From JALORV01 sp963769745 (GTDB taxonomy: Bacteria > Pseudomonadota > Gammaproteobacteria > Burkholderiales > Burkholderiaceae_F): a stretch of DNA of 64,000 bases. The notes under the pieces are model-generated. The model worked only from the letters and a program-made list of their open reading frames with translations, did no database searches and was not told where the DNA came from. Positions 19,402-28,193 of this stretch are shown piece by piece; the stretch's first letter is position 1, and every line of letters begins with the position of its first letter. The stretch spans positions 46,090 to 110,089 of the forward strand of contig CAVYNB010000032.1 in assembly GCA_963769745.1 (NCBI GenBank), in the 5' to 3' direction. A program made the translations under genes and the position numbers.

Positions 19402-20112
19402 TCAAGCCCCAGTCGAGACAGGGGATCGGCGGCTCGATCGTGGCCGACCGGCCTGCGATCGCTCCGGGCGGCGCGAGCATAGGGGAGCGATCTGCCTTAC
19501 AAATGCCTTGGATCCGAGCACCCAGCCGCCAGTGAGTGCTCGCTCAAGTCGCGTGGCTTCGTCGGCCGAAACTCCTTGATGCAGGAAGATCCGGTACGCC
19601 GCCTGGCGCTCGAAGGGTGTGTTGCCGAGCGCCCAGTAAACAGGGTGATCCGCCAGCCATGGATCCGTCGCGAGGCCGACATGGTGGCGGCAACTCGACC
19701 AGCGGGACTCCTCCGGTGTTGCCGCCACCCCGGCCAGGACTGGCTGTGACTCGATGTAACGCAGGGCAGGGAGAAGTTCGGACTCCGGCTCCAGCAGCGC
19801 AGCGCGGTAGCGGCCGTCAAACAGTCCGCCTTTTTCCCGGCGCCGATCGTTCACCCAGCGAACGTAACGGCGCCCGATCGACTGCATCGCCCGGCCAAGT
19901 CCATGCGCATCGGCAGGAGTCGCCAGCAGCCATAGCCCGTGCGGCAGCAGCGCGTAGCCGTGCAGGCCGACGTCGGCTTCCGCCGTTGCAGCGCGCAGTA
20001 CGCCGAGCAGCTGGTCCGCATCTTCATCGTCGCTGACGACGGCGCGCGCACCGGCATGCTGCACAACGAGGTGCGGGTATCCGCCGATCGAGAGCCGCGC
20101 GAGACGCGCCAT
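19402..20112 (-). CDS. REP-associated tyrosine transposase (RAYT/IS200-like) relative lacking the HUH histidines
   Basis: The 236-residue product follows the Y1-transposase plan: an N-terminal PHLVVQHAGAR, then GLHGYALLPHGLWLLATP, MQSIGRRYVRWVNDR, GGLFDGRY, RYIESQPVLAGV and RWSSCRHH. The metal-binding HUH motif, normally N-H-x-H-L, reads H58-G59-L60-W61, so both histidines are replaced. The protein is therefore unlikely to be a working transposase and looks domesticated or decayed, yet the frame is intact. It lies between dgt (17 bp downstream of that gene) and gltB, with a REP-like palindrome at its 3' end. Confidence 0.75.
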   Translation of the reverse strand: MARLARLSIGGYPHLVVQHAGARAVVSDDEDADQLLGVLRAATAEADVGLHGYALLPHGLWLLATPADAHGLGRAMQSIGRRYVRWVNDRRREKGGLFDGRYRAALLEPESELLPALRYIESQPVLAGVAATPEESRWSSCRHHVGLATDPWLADHPVYWALGNTPFERQAAYRIFLHQGVSADEATRLERALTGGWVLGSKAFVRQIAPLCSRRPERSQAGRPRSSRRSPVSTGA

Positions 20113-20128
20113 GGCCCGGTCGCCGGTA

Positions 20129-21265
20129 TCAGCCGTCGCCGACGGCGTACAGGCGGCGATGCTCGCGGATCGCGTAGCGATCCGTCATCCCGGCCACGTA
20201 GTCCGCTATCGCGCGCGGCTTGTCCAGCACGGCGCGCGCCTGATGGTCAGACGGCAGCAGGCGAGGCTCCTCGTCGAACGCTTCGAAGAGCTCGCGCACG
20301 ACCTTGCGCGCCTTCGCCGTCATGCGCATCACCTGATAGTGACGATAGAGGTTGTCGTAGAGGAAGCGCTTCAGCGCGTCGGCCTCGGCGCGCAGCGCGG
20401 ATGAGAACGCGACCAGCGGTCCCGCCTGCCGAACATCGTCGATCGACGCAGGTGCCGCAGCCGCGATGCGCCGCGTGCTTTCATCCGTCAGATCGACGAT
20501 CAGCGTGTTGATCATGCGTCGCACGGTCTCATGGATCATCCGGCGCTCGGCAATCGCCGGGAAGTCCTTACGCACGAGCGCGGCGTGTCGTGCGAACAAG
20601 GGCACCGACTCGAGCTGCCCGATGTCGAGCAGCCCCGAACGCAGGCCGTCGTCGATGTCGTGATTGTTGTAGGCGATCTCGTCAGCCAGGTTCGCAATCT
20701 GCGCTTCCAGGCTGGGCTGGCGCTTCAGCAGGAAGCGCTCGCCAAGTTCACCGAGTCTGCGTGCGTTCTCGAGCGAGCAGTGCTTAAGGATGCCCTCGCG
20801 GGATTCGAACGTCAGGTTCAGCCCGTTGAAGGCGCCGTAGCGCTCTTCCAGTTCCTCGACGACACGCAGCGACTGCAGGTTGTGTTCGAAACCTCCGTAC
20901 GGTCGCATGCATTCGGCCAACGCGTCCTGGCCGGCGTGCCCGAACGGAGTGTGGCCCAGGTCGTGTGCCAGCGAGACCGCCTCGACGAGGTCTTCGTTGA
21001 GGCACAGATTGCGTGCGATGGCGCGGCCGATCTGCGCCACTTCGAGTGAATGCGTCAGGCGCGTGCGGAACAGATCACCTTCGTGATTGACGAAGACCTG
21101 TGTCTTGTACTCGAGCCGGCGGAACGCCGCCGAGTGGATGATGCGATCGCGGTCGCGCTGGAAGTCGGTGCGGCCCTTCACGGGGGCCTCGACGTGGCGT
21201 CGCCCGCGCGACTGCGCGGGATCGGCGGCGTAGGGCGCCAGGCCGTTTGGCAGTACCGCGTTCAC
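20129..21265 (-). CDS. dgt: Deoxyguanosinetriphosphate triphosphohydrolase-like protein
   Basis: This HD-domain hydrolase cleaves dNTPs to deoxynucleoside and triphosphate. The 378-residue product has RLTHSLEVAQIGR and the metal-binding SLAHDLGHTPFGHAG, with further family blocks in EIAYNNHDIDDGL. The GTG at 21265 overlaps the aroB stop as GTGA and opens VNAVLPNGLAPYAAD. The frame runs much further upstream but that region lies inside aroB. The N-terminus is typical of the type 2 dGTPase-like subfamily, whose true substrate range is less certain than for E. coli Dgt. Confidence 0.92.
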   Translation of the reverse strand: MNAVLPNGLAPYAADPAQSRGRRHVEAPVKGRTDFQRDRDRIIHSAAFRRLEYKTQVFVNHEGDLFRTRLTHSLEVAQIGRAIARNLCLNEDLVEAVSLAHDLGHTPFGHAGQDALAECMRPYGGFEHNLQSLRVVEELEERYGAFNGLNLTFESREGILKHCSLENARRLGELGERFLLKRQPSLEAQIANLADEIAYNNHDIDDGLRSGLLDIGQLESVPLFARHAALVRKDFPAIAERRMIHETVRRMINTLIVDLTDESTRRIAAAAPASIDDVRQAGPLVAFSSALRAEADALKRFLYDNLYRHYQVMRMTAKARKVVRELFEAFDEEPRLLPSDHQARAVLDKPRAIADYVAGMTDRYAIREHRRLYAVGDG

Positions 21266-22341
21266 ACGTAGCCCCCTGCCGCGAGGGTCTCGTCGAGGGC
21301 GATGTCGGGAACCGTGCGCTGCACGGCGCGGCCGATGCGCTCGAGCAGAACAAAGCGGATGCTGCCCGCCTCGGACTTCTTGTCGCCGCGCATCGACTCC
21401 TTCGCGTCGCGCGCTGACAGGCCAGCGATGCGCGTCGGCAGTCCGGCGGCCCGTATCGCGCCTTCCACCCGAGCCACCGCCTCGTGAGGCAGCAGCCCGA
21501 CACGGCTCGACAGGTCGGCCGCGAGCACCAGGCCGCAGCCGACGGCCTCGCCGTGCAGCCACTCCGAGTAACCGGTAAGTGCCTCGATCGCATGGCCGAA
21601 CGTATGGCCAAGGTTCAGCAGGGCGCGCTCGCCCGACTCACGCTCGTCGCGCGCGACGATGCCGGCCTTGATCTCGCAGGAGCGGGCGATTGCACGCGTC
21701 AGCGCGTCCGGATCGCGTGCTCGCAGTGCAAGCAAGTCGCGGGATGTGCGCTCGAAGTAATCCTGGTCGCCCAGTAACCCGTGCTTCAGAACCTCGGCCA
21801 GTCCCGCTGACAGTTCGCGATCGGGCAGAGTGCGCAGCGTCCCGGTGTCGCTGATGACGAGCTGCGGCTGGTGAAAGGCACCGATCAGGTTCTTGCCGCG
21901 CACGTGGTTGATGCCCGTCTTGCCGCCGACCGACGAATCGACCTGGGCCAGCAGCGTCGTCGGCACCTGCACAAAGCGGATGCCGCGCATGTACACCGCC
22001 GCGGCGAATCCCGCGACATCGCCGACCACTCCGCCTCCCAGCGCGACGACCAGGCTCTTGCGATCCGCGCGACAATCGACCAGCGCATCGAGGATGGTCG
22101 ACACCGACGACCACTGCTTGTGCTTCTCGCCGTCCGGCAGGACCACCGTCACGACACTCGCAATCGCTTCGAGCGCCCTGCGCAAAGACTCGGCATACAG
22201 GCCGCCGACCGTCGTGCTCGTGACCAGCGCGATGCGTGTCGGCGCAAGGGGTGCGATGAACTCGGCGGCACGACCCAGCAGGTCGGCACCGATGAGGATG
22301 TCGTATTGGCGGCCCGGCAGGCCGACGACCACGCGTTGCAT
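21262..22341 (-). CDS. aroB: 3-dehydroquinate synthase AroB
   Basis: AroB converts DAHP to 3-dehydroquinate, step two of the shikimate pathway, using NAD+ and a divalent metal. The 359-residue protein has the NAD-binding GGGVVGDVAGFAAAVYMRG, the GGKTGINHVRGKNLIGAFHQP block, and the metal ligands around LNLGHTFGHAIE. Length is normal. It follows aroK, as in most beta- and gammaproteobacteria, and its stop overlaps the dgt start, so the three are coupled. Confidence 0.97.
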   Translation of the reverse strand: MQRVVVGLPGRQYDILIGADLLGRAAEFIAPLAPTRIALVTSTTVGGLYAESLRRALEAIASVVTVVLPDGEKHKQWSSVSTILDALVDCRADRKSLVVALGGGVVGDVAGFAAAVYMRGIRFVQVPTTLLAQVDSSVGGKTGINHVRGKNLIGAFHQPQLVISDTGTLRTLPDRELSAGLAEVLKHGLLGDQDYFERTSRDLLALRARDPDALTRAIARSCEIKAGIVARDERESGERALLNLGHTFGHAIEALTGYSEWLHGEAVGCGLVLAADLSSRVGLLPHEAVARVEGAIRAAGLPTRIAGLSARDAKESMRGDKKSEAGSIRFVLLERIGRAVQRTVPDIALDETLAAGGYV

Positions 22342-22370
22342 CGCGCGATTGTACGAGGGCGCCTTGCGAA

Positions 22371-22420
22371 CGGACTAAGCGGGACTCAGCGGGACTCAGC
22401 GGGAATCAACGGGCCTTAGC
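22371..22420. repeat. Five imperfect 10-bp tandem repeats between aroK and aroB
   Basis: The unit GGGACTCAGC is repeated head to tail, with two exact copies at 22381-22400 and degenerate copies on each side. The array spans the end of aroK, including its TAA at 22416-22418, and the short gap before aroB. Slippage here could alter the aroK C-terminus or the spacing to aroB. Confidence 0.7.
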
Positions 22421-22952
22421 GGCCCGCGACGAGCGCCACGACGTCCGGATGCGAGGTCAGTCGCTCGACCAGTCGCTTCGGGTTTGCGGCCGCCGACTGG
22501 AAAGTCAGGTGCGCTGTCTCCGCATAGAGCGGCTCGCGCTCGGCCAGCAGGTGTTCGATGCGCTCGCGCGGATTCTCGGTCTGCAACAGCGGGCGCGACT
22601 TGTCACGGCGGGTGCGGCGAAACACTTCGTCGGCCGAGGCTCGCAGATAGATCACGAGACCGCGCTCATGCAGGCGCCGGCGCGTCTGCGCATCGAGCAC
22701 CGCACCGCCGCCGGTCGCCAGCACGATGCCCGATCGCTGGCTCAGCTCGTCCAGCAACGTCGCTTCGCGTCGCCGGAATCCTTCCTCGCCTTCGATCTCG
22801 AAGATCGTCGGGATCGACACTCCGCTGCGCGCCTCGAGTTCGCGGTCGGCATCGATGAACTCGAAGCCGATCGCCTCGGCCAGCAAGCGGCCGATCGTCG
22901 ACTTGCCGGCGCCCATCATGCCGATCAGGAAGACGGGTTTTTGCGCAATCAT
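22416..22952 (-). CDS. aroK: Shikimate kinase AroK
   Basis: AroK phosphorylates shikimate at the 3-hydroxyl using ATP. The 178-residue product has P-loop GMMGAGKST (11-19), the shikimate-binding Asp in FIDADRELE, the EEGFRRREA block with its substrate Arg, and ATGGGAV. The ATG at 22952 gives the standard length; the frame remains open to 23180 but that part lies in the intergenic terminator region. It is the first gene of aroK-aroB-dgt. Confidence 0.96.
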   Translation of the reverse strand: MIAQKPVFLIGMMGAGKSTIGRLLAEAIGFEFIDADRELEARSGVSIPTIFEIEGEEGFRRREATLLDELSQRSGIVLATGGGAVLDAQTRRRLHERGLVIYLRASADEVFRRTRRDKSRPLLQTENPRERIEHLLAEREPLYAETAHLTFQSAAANPKRLVERLTSHPDVVALVAGR

Positions 22953-22987
22953 CGCGGAAGCGTAGCCGACGACACGCCAGAAAACAC

Positions 22988-23010
22988 AAGGGCCGCACGC
23001 GGCGGCCCTT
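22988..23010 (-). terminator. Intrinsic terminator downstream of the Ig-like gene
   Basis: AAGGGCCGC (22988-22996) pairs with GCGGCCCTT (23002-23010) around a 5-nt loop. On the minus strand the stem is followed by GTGTTTTC, a fair U-rich tail. It would stop transcription coming from the pil operon and Ig-like gene before aroK. Confidence 0.65.
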
Positions 23011-23097
23011 GCACTGCAGTGCGAACGATCAGTTCGGGTCGGTGCAAACGGCCGCCGCCCGAACGGACTGACTGCAAAGCCGGGCGTGGACGCGTTG

Positions 23098-24704
23098 TCA
23101 ACGTCTGCCTTCGCAGCTGAGAGTCGGTAGTCGAACGTCGTCGGAGCGCTCGGAACCGGCGGTCGCCGCGCGCGCCTCAATCTGGTACTCCGCCCAGAAG
23201 TAGAAGCGTTGACCGTGCCGAACTCGCAGAACGACGAATCCGGAACTGTCGGTCACACCATTGTTGTCGAGCGTGAACGCCGCGGACTGTCCCGGCCAGA
23301 GGATTGCATCCATGTTCTGGTTGTTGTCGCCGGTGTCGAGTACGCCGTTGAAGTTCGTGTCCTCGTTGGCACACTGGACTGGCGGCACGGCATAGCCCCA
23401 GCCCGAACCCATCGTGAACTTCATGTGGCCCTTGTAGTAGTACAGCGGCAGCAACCGGACCGAAACCGGAGCACCGGCAACACCCTGACCAGCCGCATTC
23501 GTGACGTAGATGCTGAAGAGCTTTTCGTAATCGAGGTTGTTGTTGACCTTGGCGATCTCGTTGTTCGTCGAAATGCGAACGAACAGCGGCTGCTGCGAAA
23601 TGGTCAGCTTCGCGGCCTTCTCATTGGCATTACAGGGTGCAACACCGCCACTTGGCAGAGTAGCAACGCCGTCCACCGACGCGCACACGACGATCTGATC
23701 GGTTCCCGTCGTAGCAGCCCCGGCAATGAACCGCGCCGAGACCAGTCCCCCGGTATTGCTCAGCACCGGTGCCGTCGTCGTATCGACACTCAGTCGGCCA
23801 AACGCTGGCGACGATGCAATCCGGAAACGCACCGCGCGTTAGCCACCGGAATGCCCAACTGCCGTACCCAGGTCACCGGTGACGCGCACATCGAGCTGCG
23901 AAAAGTTAGTCTCGGCCGTGCCCGAATTGGGCCCGACCACCGACGGATTCGCCTGCACCGTCAGGTCCTTGATCACGATGCCCGCCGGCGCGGATCGCGG
24001 CAGCGCAGTGCTGCCCGCCGTGATGTCGGAACTGTCGCGGTCGCATTTGCACCCGTGCCGGTCACGGTGACGTCGGCCGTCACTCCGGTGAGATGTCACC
24101 TTGGCAAGTCCGGCAGTGTCGGTGCGTCGCCACTGCCGAAGACAAGGTTCCTCCGGTTGTAGCGAAACGACACGACGACTCCACCGAGCGGCACCTTGGC
24201 TGCATCGAGCACCGACGCCGAAATCTCGACCGGTGTCGTCGCGGTCAGCGCGGTCGGCGGCGAGGCCGTCAGCGTGATCGTCGTGCCGGTGACCGAAACG
24301 CCGGCCTGTCCCGTCACGGCGCCGCTGGCGGCACGAATCGTCACATCGCGATTGCCACGATCCGAGCCCAATCCGAATGTCGCCGTCATACGGCCGGCCG
24401 AATCGGTCGTCGTCGACGTGCTGTTGATGATGCCGGATGAGGCGCTCAGTTGGACGGGAATGTCGGCGAGCGCGCGGCGGTTCGCATCGACCGCAGTGAT
24501 CGTCACCTGCGTCGACTGGTTCGCCTTGGCCTCGAGCGTCGGCGTCGCCACCGTGACCTCGAGCGCGGCGAGGGTGGTCGTTCCCGTCGTCGGTGTCGTC
24601 GGATCCGGGCCTGGCGCCAGATCGCCGCCACAGGCGAGCATCGTTACGCTGGCCGCAAAGGCGATCGCAGCTGAAAAAGTACGCAGGTAGCCGTTCTTCG
24701 ACAC
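23098..24704 (-). pseudogene. Bacterial Ig-like lipoprotein gene broken by several indels
   Basis: The start is GTG 24704, preceded by GAGGGGAAG. It opens a signal peptide with lipobox TMLAC (Cys at about residue 25) and at least one Big_1-like domain (PVQLSASSGIINSTSTT, AAKVPLGGVVVSFRYN). The frame breaks near 24110. It then continues as DTAGLAKVT, LTGVTADVTVTGTGANATATV, SDITAGSTALPRSAPAG, QLGIPVANAR and RFRIASSPAFGR in changing frames down to about 23825. From there 23832-23098 is open to the stop, with GQGVAGAPVSVRLLPLYYYK. At least five indels fall within about 310 bp. It lies just downstream of pilQ. It is either a true pseudogene or a badly assembled stretch. Confidence 0.75.
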
Positions 24705-24748
24705 GTTCTTCCCCTCTTTGCTTCGTACAACCACGGTCACCTTCCGCT

Positions 24749-26968
24749 CTAGCGTGTGGAAGCCAACGCGCGCTCGGAAACGATTCTCGGCGTGATGAAA
24801 ATGATCAGTTCCGTCTTGTTGTTGATCTTGCTGGTGGTCTTGAAGAGCCAGCCCACGTACGGAATGTCTCCCAGCAGCGGAATCTTGGTCGTCTGCGTGC
24901 GATCCGATTGCTCGTAGATGCCGCCGAGCACGACGGTGCCACCGTTTTCGACCAGCACCTGGGTCTGGACCGCCTTGGTATCGATCGCCGGTCCGGACAG
25001 CGTCTCCTGACCGCGCGAATCCTTGTTGACCTTGACGTCCATGAAGATCGCGCCTTCCGGTGTGATCTGCGGCGTGACCTCCAGCTTGAGCACCGCCTTG
25101 CGGAACGAGACCGAGGTCGCGCCGCTGGATGTCGCCTGCTGGTACGGAATTTCGGTGCCCTGCTCGATCACCGCCTTGACCTTGTCCGCCGTGACCACGC
25201 GCGGGCTCGAGATGACCTTGCCGAGGCCGTCCTGCTCCAGTGCCGAGACCTCAAGCTGCAGCACGCGCGACAGGCTGGCATTCACCAGCGTCAGCGCAAA
25301 GCCGGCGGGGTTGTAGCCACCGATACCTACGGCCGGCAGGTTGACGAAGTTCGACGTCTGCGTCAGGTTGGTCGTGCTGGATCCGCCCGGGCCACCCGCA
25401 GCACTGGTGTTCGTTGTCACCGTGCCCCCCGGGCCGGTCGCCACGCTGGGTCCCAGGCCACCGACAGAGCCGTAGACGCCTCCGGCAACGTTCTGCGGGT
25501 AACCCGTGTTGCCGCCGAGCCGCACACCCAGTGACCGCGAGAAGTCGTCGCTGGCCTCGACGATGCGTGCCTCGATCAGCACCTGGGGCACCGGGATATC
25601 GATCCGCTGCAGCAGCCGCCGCACATCTTCCAGCCGTGCCACCGTGTCCTGCACGAAGAGCTGGTTCGTGCGTGGATCGACCGCGACACTGCCGCGCTTG
25701 GACAGCAGGCGCTGCTTGTCGTCGACCAGCAGGCGGCGGACCTCGTCGGCCTTCTGATAGTTGACGACGAAGGCCTCGGACCGCAGCGGCTCGAGTTCCT
25801 GGATCTGATTGCGCGCTTCGAGTTCGAGCTTTTCCTTGGTCGCAATCTCGTCACGCGGCGCCACCAGCAGGACGTTGCCGTTCTTGCGCATGTCCAGACC
25901 CTTGGACTGCAGGATGATGTCGAGCGCCTGGTCCCACGGGACGTCCTTCAGCCGCAGCGTGATCGTGCCGCCGACGGAGTCGCTGGTGATGATGTTCAGA
26001 TTGGTGAAGTCGGCAATGACCTGCAGCAGCGAGCGCACGTCGACGTTCTGGAAATTGAGCGACAGCCGTTCGCCCTGGTAGCCCTGGCGCGTGCCCTGGA
26101 ACAGGCGCTGCGGATCTTCCTTGACCGGCCGCACCTCGAGCACGAAGCGCGTGTCGCTCTGGTAGGCATTGTGTTCCCACAGGCCGCGCGGCTCGACGAT
26201 CAGTCGCGCCGTGCTGCCCTGCTGGCTCGCCGACATGTTGTTGACCGGCGTGGCGAAGTCGGAGACATCGAGGCGGCGCTTGAGCGAATCAGGCAACGTC
26301 GTGTTCAGGAAGTCGACAACGACGGTATTGCCCTGCTGGCGGATATCGACGTTCGTGTTCGGATCAGACATGTCGATGATGACCCGCCCTTCCCCTTCGG
26401 CACCGCGACGGAAGTCGACTCCGCGCAGCGCACGGCCGCTCACCGGTGCCGCCGCGGTATAGCCGGTCGACGGTGTCGCCGCCGCTGTCGCCTCGGGTGT
26501 CGCCGCAGCTGCGGCTGCGCCCGTCGGACGGAAGGTGGTCGTATCGGTGGCACCCCCCAGCGCGACAAGAATGCGCTTGCCGTCGACGCTGACCGCATGC
26601 GTCAGCGGACGCTTCAGGTTCAGCACGACGCGCGAGCGACCCTGCGCCTGCACGATGTTCACCGAGCGCAGGTCGCCCTGGTTGATTTCAACCAGGTTGC
26701 GTCCAACCGCGTTGACTGCACCCGGGAGATCGAGCGCGACGCGCGCCGGGTTGGCGACCGAGAAGCTGGCCGGCGTGCCCTGGACCGCATTTTTCATGTC
26801 GATGGTCAGCACGATGCCGGTGGGCGTCTGCGTTGCATCCACGCGCTCGATCGCGTTGGTGGCATCCGCCGCCGGGGTTTGCGCACCCGCCAACGCGGCG
26901 CATGTGGCCAGGCCGGCAAACGCCAGCTTGGACAGCACCTTGACGAGACCCTCGATCGACATCCTCAT
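24749..26968 (-). CDS. pilQ: Type IV pilus secretin PilQ
   Basis: PilQ forms the outer-membrane pore through which the pilus fibre passes. The 739-residue product has a signal peptide (ending AALAGAQ), two N-terminal AMIN domains (GIVLTIDMKNAVQGTPASF; RGVDFRRGAEGEGRVIIDM), an STN/N0-N1 region (LSLNFQNVDVRSLLQVIADF), and a C-terminal secretin domain with VEVSDD-type and VPLLGDIPYVGWLF motifs (here IPLLGDIPYVGWLFKTT). The ATG at 26968 overlaps the pilP stop and has AAGGGAG upstream. It is the last gene of pilMNOPQ. Confidence 0.97.
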   Translation of the reverse strand: MRMSIEGLVKVLSKLAFAGLATCAALAGAQTPAADATNAIERVDATQTPTGIVLTIDMKNAVQGTPASFSVANPARVALDLPGAVNAVGRNLVEINQGDLRSVNIVQAQGRSRVVLNLKRPLTHAVSVDGKRILVALGGATDTTTFRPTGAAAAAATPEATAAATPSTGYTAAAPVSGRALRGVDFRRGAEGEGRVIIDMSDPNTNVDIRQQGNTVVVDFLNTTLPDSLKRRLDVSDFATPVNNMSASQQGSTARLIVEPRGLWEHNAYQSDTRFVLEVRPVKEDPQRLFQGTRQGYQGERLSLNFQNVDVRSLLQVIADFTNLNIITSDSVGGTITLRLKDVPWDQALDIILQSKGLDMRKNGNVLLVAPRDEIATKEKLELEARNQIQELEPLRSEAFVVNYQKADEVRRLLVDDKQRLLSKRGSVAVDPRTNQLFVQDTVARLEDVRRLLQRIDIPVPQVLIEARIVEASDDFSRSLGVRLGGNTGYPQNVAGGVYGSVGGLGPSVATGPGGTVTTNTSAAGGPGGSSTTNLTQTSNFVNLPAVGIGGYNPAGFALTLVNASLSRVLQLEVSALEQDGLGKVISSPRVVTADKVKAVIEQGTEIPYQQATSSGATSVSFRKAVLKLEVTPQITPEGAIFMDVKVNKDSRGQETLSGPAIDTKAVQTQVLVENGGTVVLGGIYEQSDRTQTTKIPLLGDIPYVGWLFKTTSKINNKTELIIFITPRIVSERALASTR

Positions 26969-27534
26969 CGCTTGCTCCCTTGCCGCGCGGCGGCCTCCTG
27001 CAGCTCCAGCTTCGTGGGTCGTTCGACCCACTCACCGGCGGCATCCTGGACGATTTCCTTGAGATCCACTTCTGTTTCCGAAATCTTCGTGACAAGCCCG
27101 AAGTTCTGGCCCATGTAGTTGCCCGCCTTCACCATGAAGGTCTGGCCCGAGGCGTCGATCAGCGCGACATTGTTGCCCTGCTGCCGCAGCGTGCCGACCA
27201 TCTTGAGCTGGTCGAGCGGGAATCCCTCGAGTGCCTCGCGACGGCGGTCCAGGTCCGGCTTGATGGCGCTGGTACTGGCGCGTGTCTGCGCCTGGCGCGC
27301 CACCGCGAGCACCATTTTCTGTGCGTCGAACGGGTCGATCAGCGCCTTCGCCTCATAGGTGAACGGTGAAAACTGCTTCGGCTCGGGGACGGGCTGCGTC
27401 GTCGGCCGCATGGCTTTGCGCGTGTCGTCCATCCAGCCGCGCAGTTCGCTTTCGCTGCCACCGCCACAGGCAGCGAGGCTGGAGACGGCGACGATCAGTG
27501 CAGCCAGACGCATCGGTTGGGTCACATCCATCAT
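26965..27534 (-). CDS. pilP: Type IV pilus assembly lipoprotein PilP
   Basis: PilP is an inner-membrane-anchored lipoprotein that links the PilMNO platform to the PilQ secretin. The 189-residue protein has lipobox SLAAC (Cys at about 23), an extended linker, and the C-terminal beta-sandwich (LDQLKMVGTLRQQGNNVALI, GQTFMVKAGNYMGQNFG). Start and stop overlap pilO and pilQ respectively, which indicates translational coupling. Confidence 0.95.
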   Translation of the reverse strand: MMDVTQPMRLAALIVAVSSLAACGGGSESELRGWMDDTRKAMRPTTQPVPEPKQFSPFTYEAKALIDPFDAQKMVLAVARQAQTRASTSAIKPDLDRRREALEGFPLDQLKMVGTLRQQGNNVALIDASGQTFMVKAGNYMGQNFGLVTKISETEVDLKEIVQDAAGEWVERPTKLELQEAAARQGSKR

Positions 27535-28175
27535 TTTGCCGGCCCCTTCGTGGCCGCCTGCTTCGCCTTGCGCTGATTGGCGAGTTCGTCAGCATCGAGG
27601 TAGCGATACGTCTTCGCCGTGGCATCCAGCGTCAGCGCTCCGCCCTTGCCGGCAGCGAGATTCAGGTTGTTCAGCGTGACGATGCGCGGCAAATTGGCGA
27701 TGTCGCTCGCGAAGGCTCCGAGGTCGTGGTACTTGCCGGCCAGCTTGATCGCGATCGGCAGCTCGGCGTAGTACTCCTTGACGTTGGTCTGGCCGGGCTT
27801 GAAGAGTTCGAAGTCCAGTCCGCGGCCGACGCCAGCCTGGTTGATATCCGACAGCAGTGCGTCCATCTCGGATTTGCTCGGCAACTGCTTTTCCAGCGTC
27901 AGCACGTACTGGCTGACCTGCTCGCGCTGCTTGCGCAGTTCGTCGAGGTTGATCGCCTGCTGCAGCTTGTTCTTGTACTCGTCTTTCAGCTTCAGTTCTT
28001 CGGCCTGCAGCTGCTCAAGCTGCTCTTTCTGGCTGCTCCACAGGCCGAACCAGCCGCCGACACCGAACGCGACGATGACGACCAGCCAGAGTACAAACCG
28101 GGGCGCCGTCGGCCAGGTGCCGACGTTGTCCAGGGTCAGGCCCCGGAATTGCGAGAGTAGGTCTCGACTTGCCAT
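27531..28175 (-). CDS. pilO: Type IV pilus inner-membrane protein PilO
   Basis: PilO dimerises with PilN through periplasmic coiled coils and ferredoxin-like domains in the alignment complex. The 214-residue protein has one membrane segment at about 27-47 (FVLWLVVIVAFGVGGWFGLW). A Gln/Glu/Lys-rich coiled coil follows (KEQLEQLQAEELKLKDEYKN), then a C-terminal domain containing ELPIAIKLAGKYHDLGAFAS, the usual PilO block. It ends in a Lys/Ala-rich tail. The stop overlaps the pilP start. Confidence 0.95.
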   Translation of the reverse strand: MASRDLLSQFRGLTLDNVGTWPTAPRFVLWLVVIVAFGVGGWFGLWSSQKEQLEQLQAEELKLKDEYKNKLQQAINLDELRKQREQVSQYVLTLEKQLPSKSEMDALLSDINQAGVGRGLDFELFKPGQTNVKEYYAELPIAIKLAGKYHDLGAFASDIANLPRIVTLNNLNLAAGKGGALTLDATAKTYRYLDADELANQRKAKQAATKGPAK

Positions 28176-28193
28176 CAGTGCCTCTGCGTCGCG

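Noticed and set aside
19402..20112. Active insertion sequence
   Set aside because: No terminal structure of a mobile element was found, the HUH histidines are missing, and the gene is embedded in a conserved metabolic cluster.
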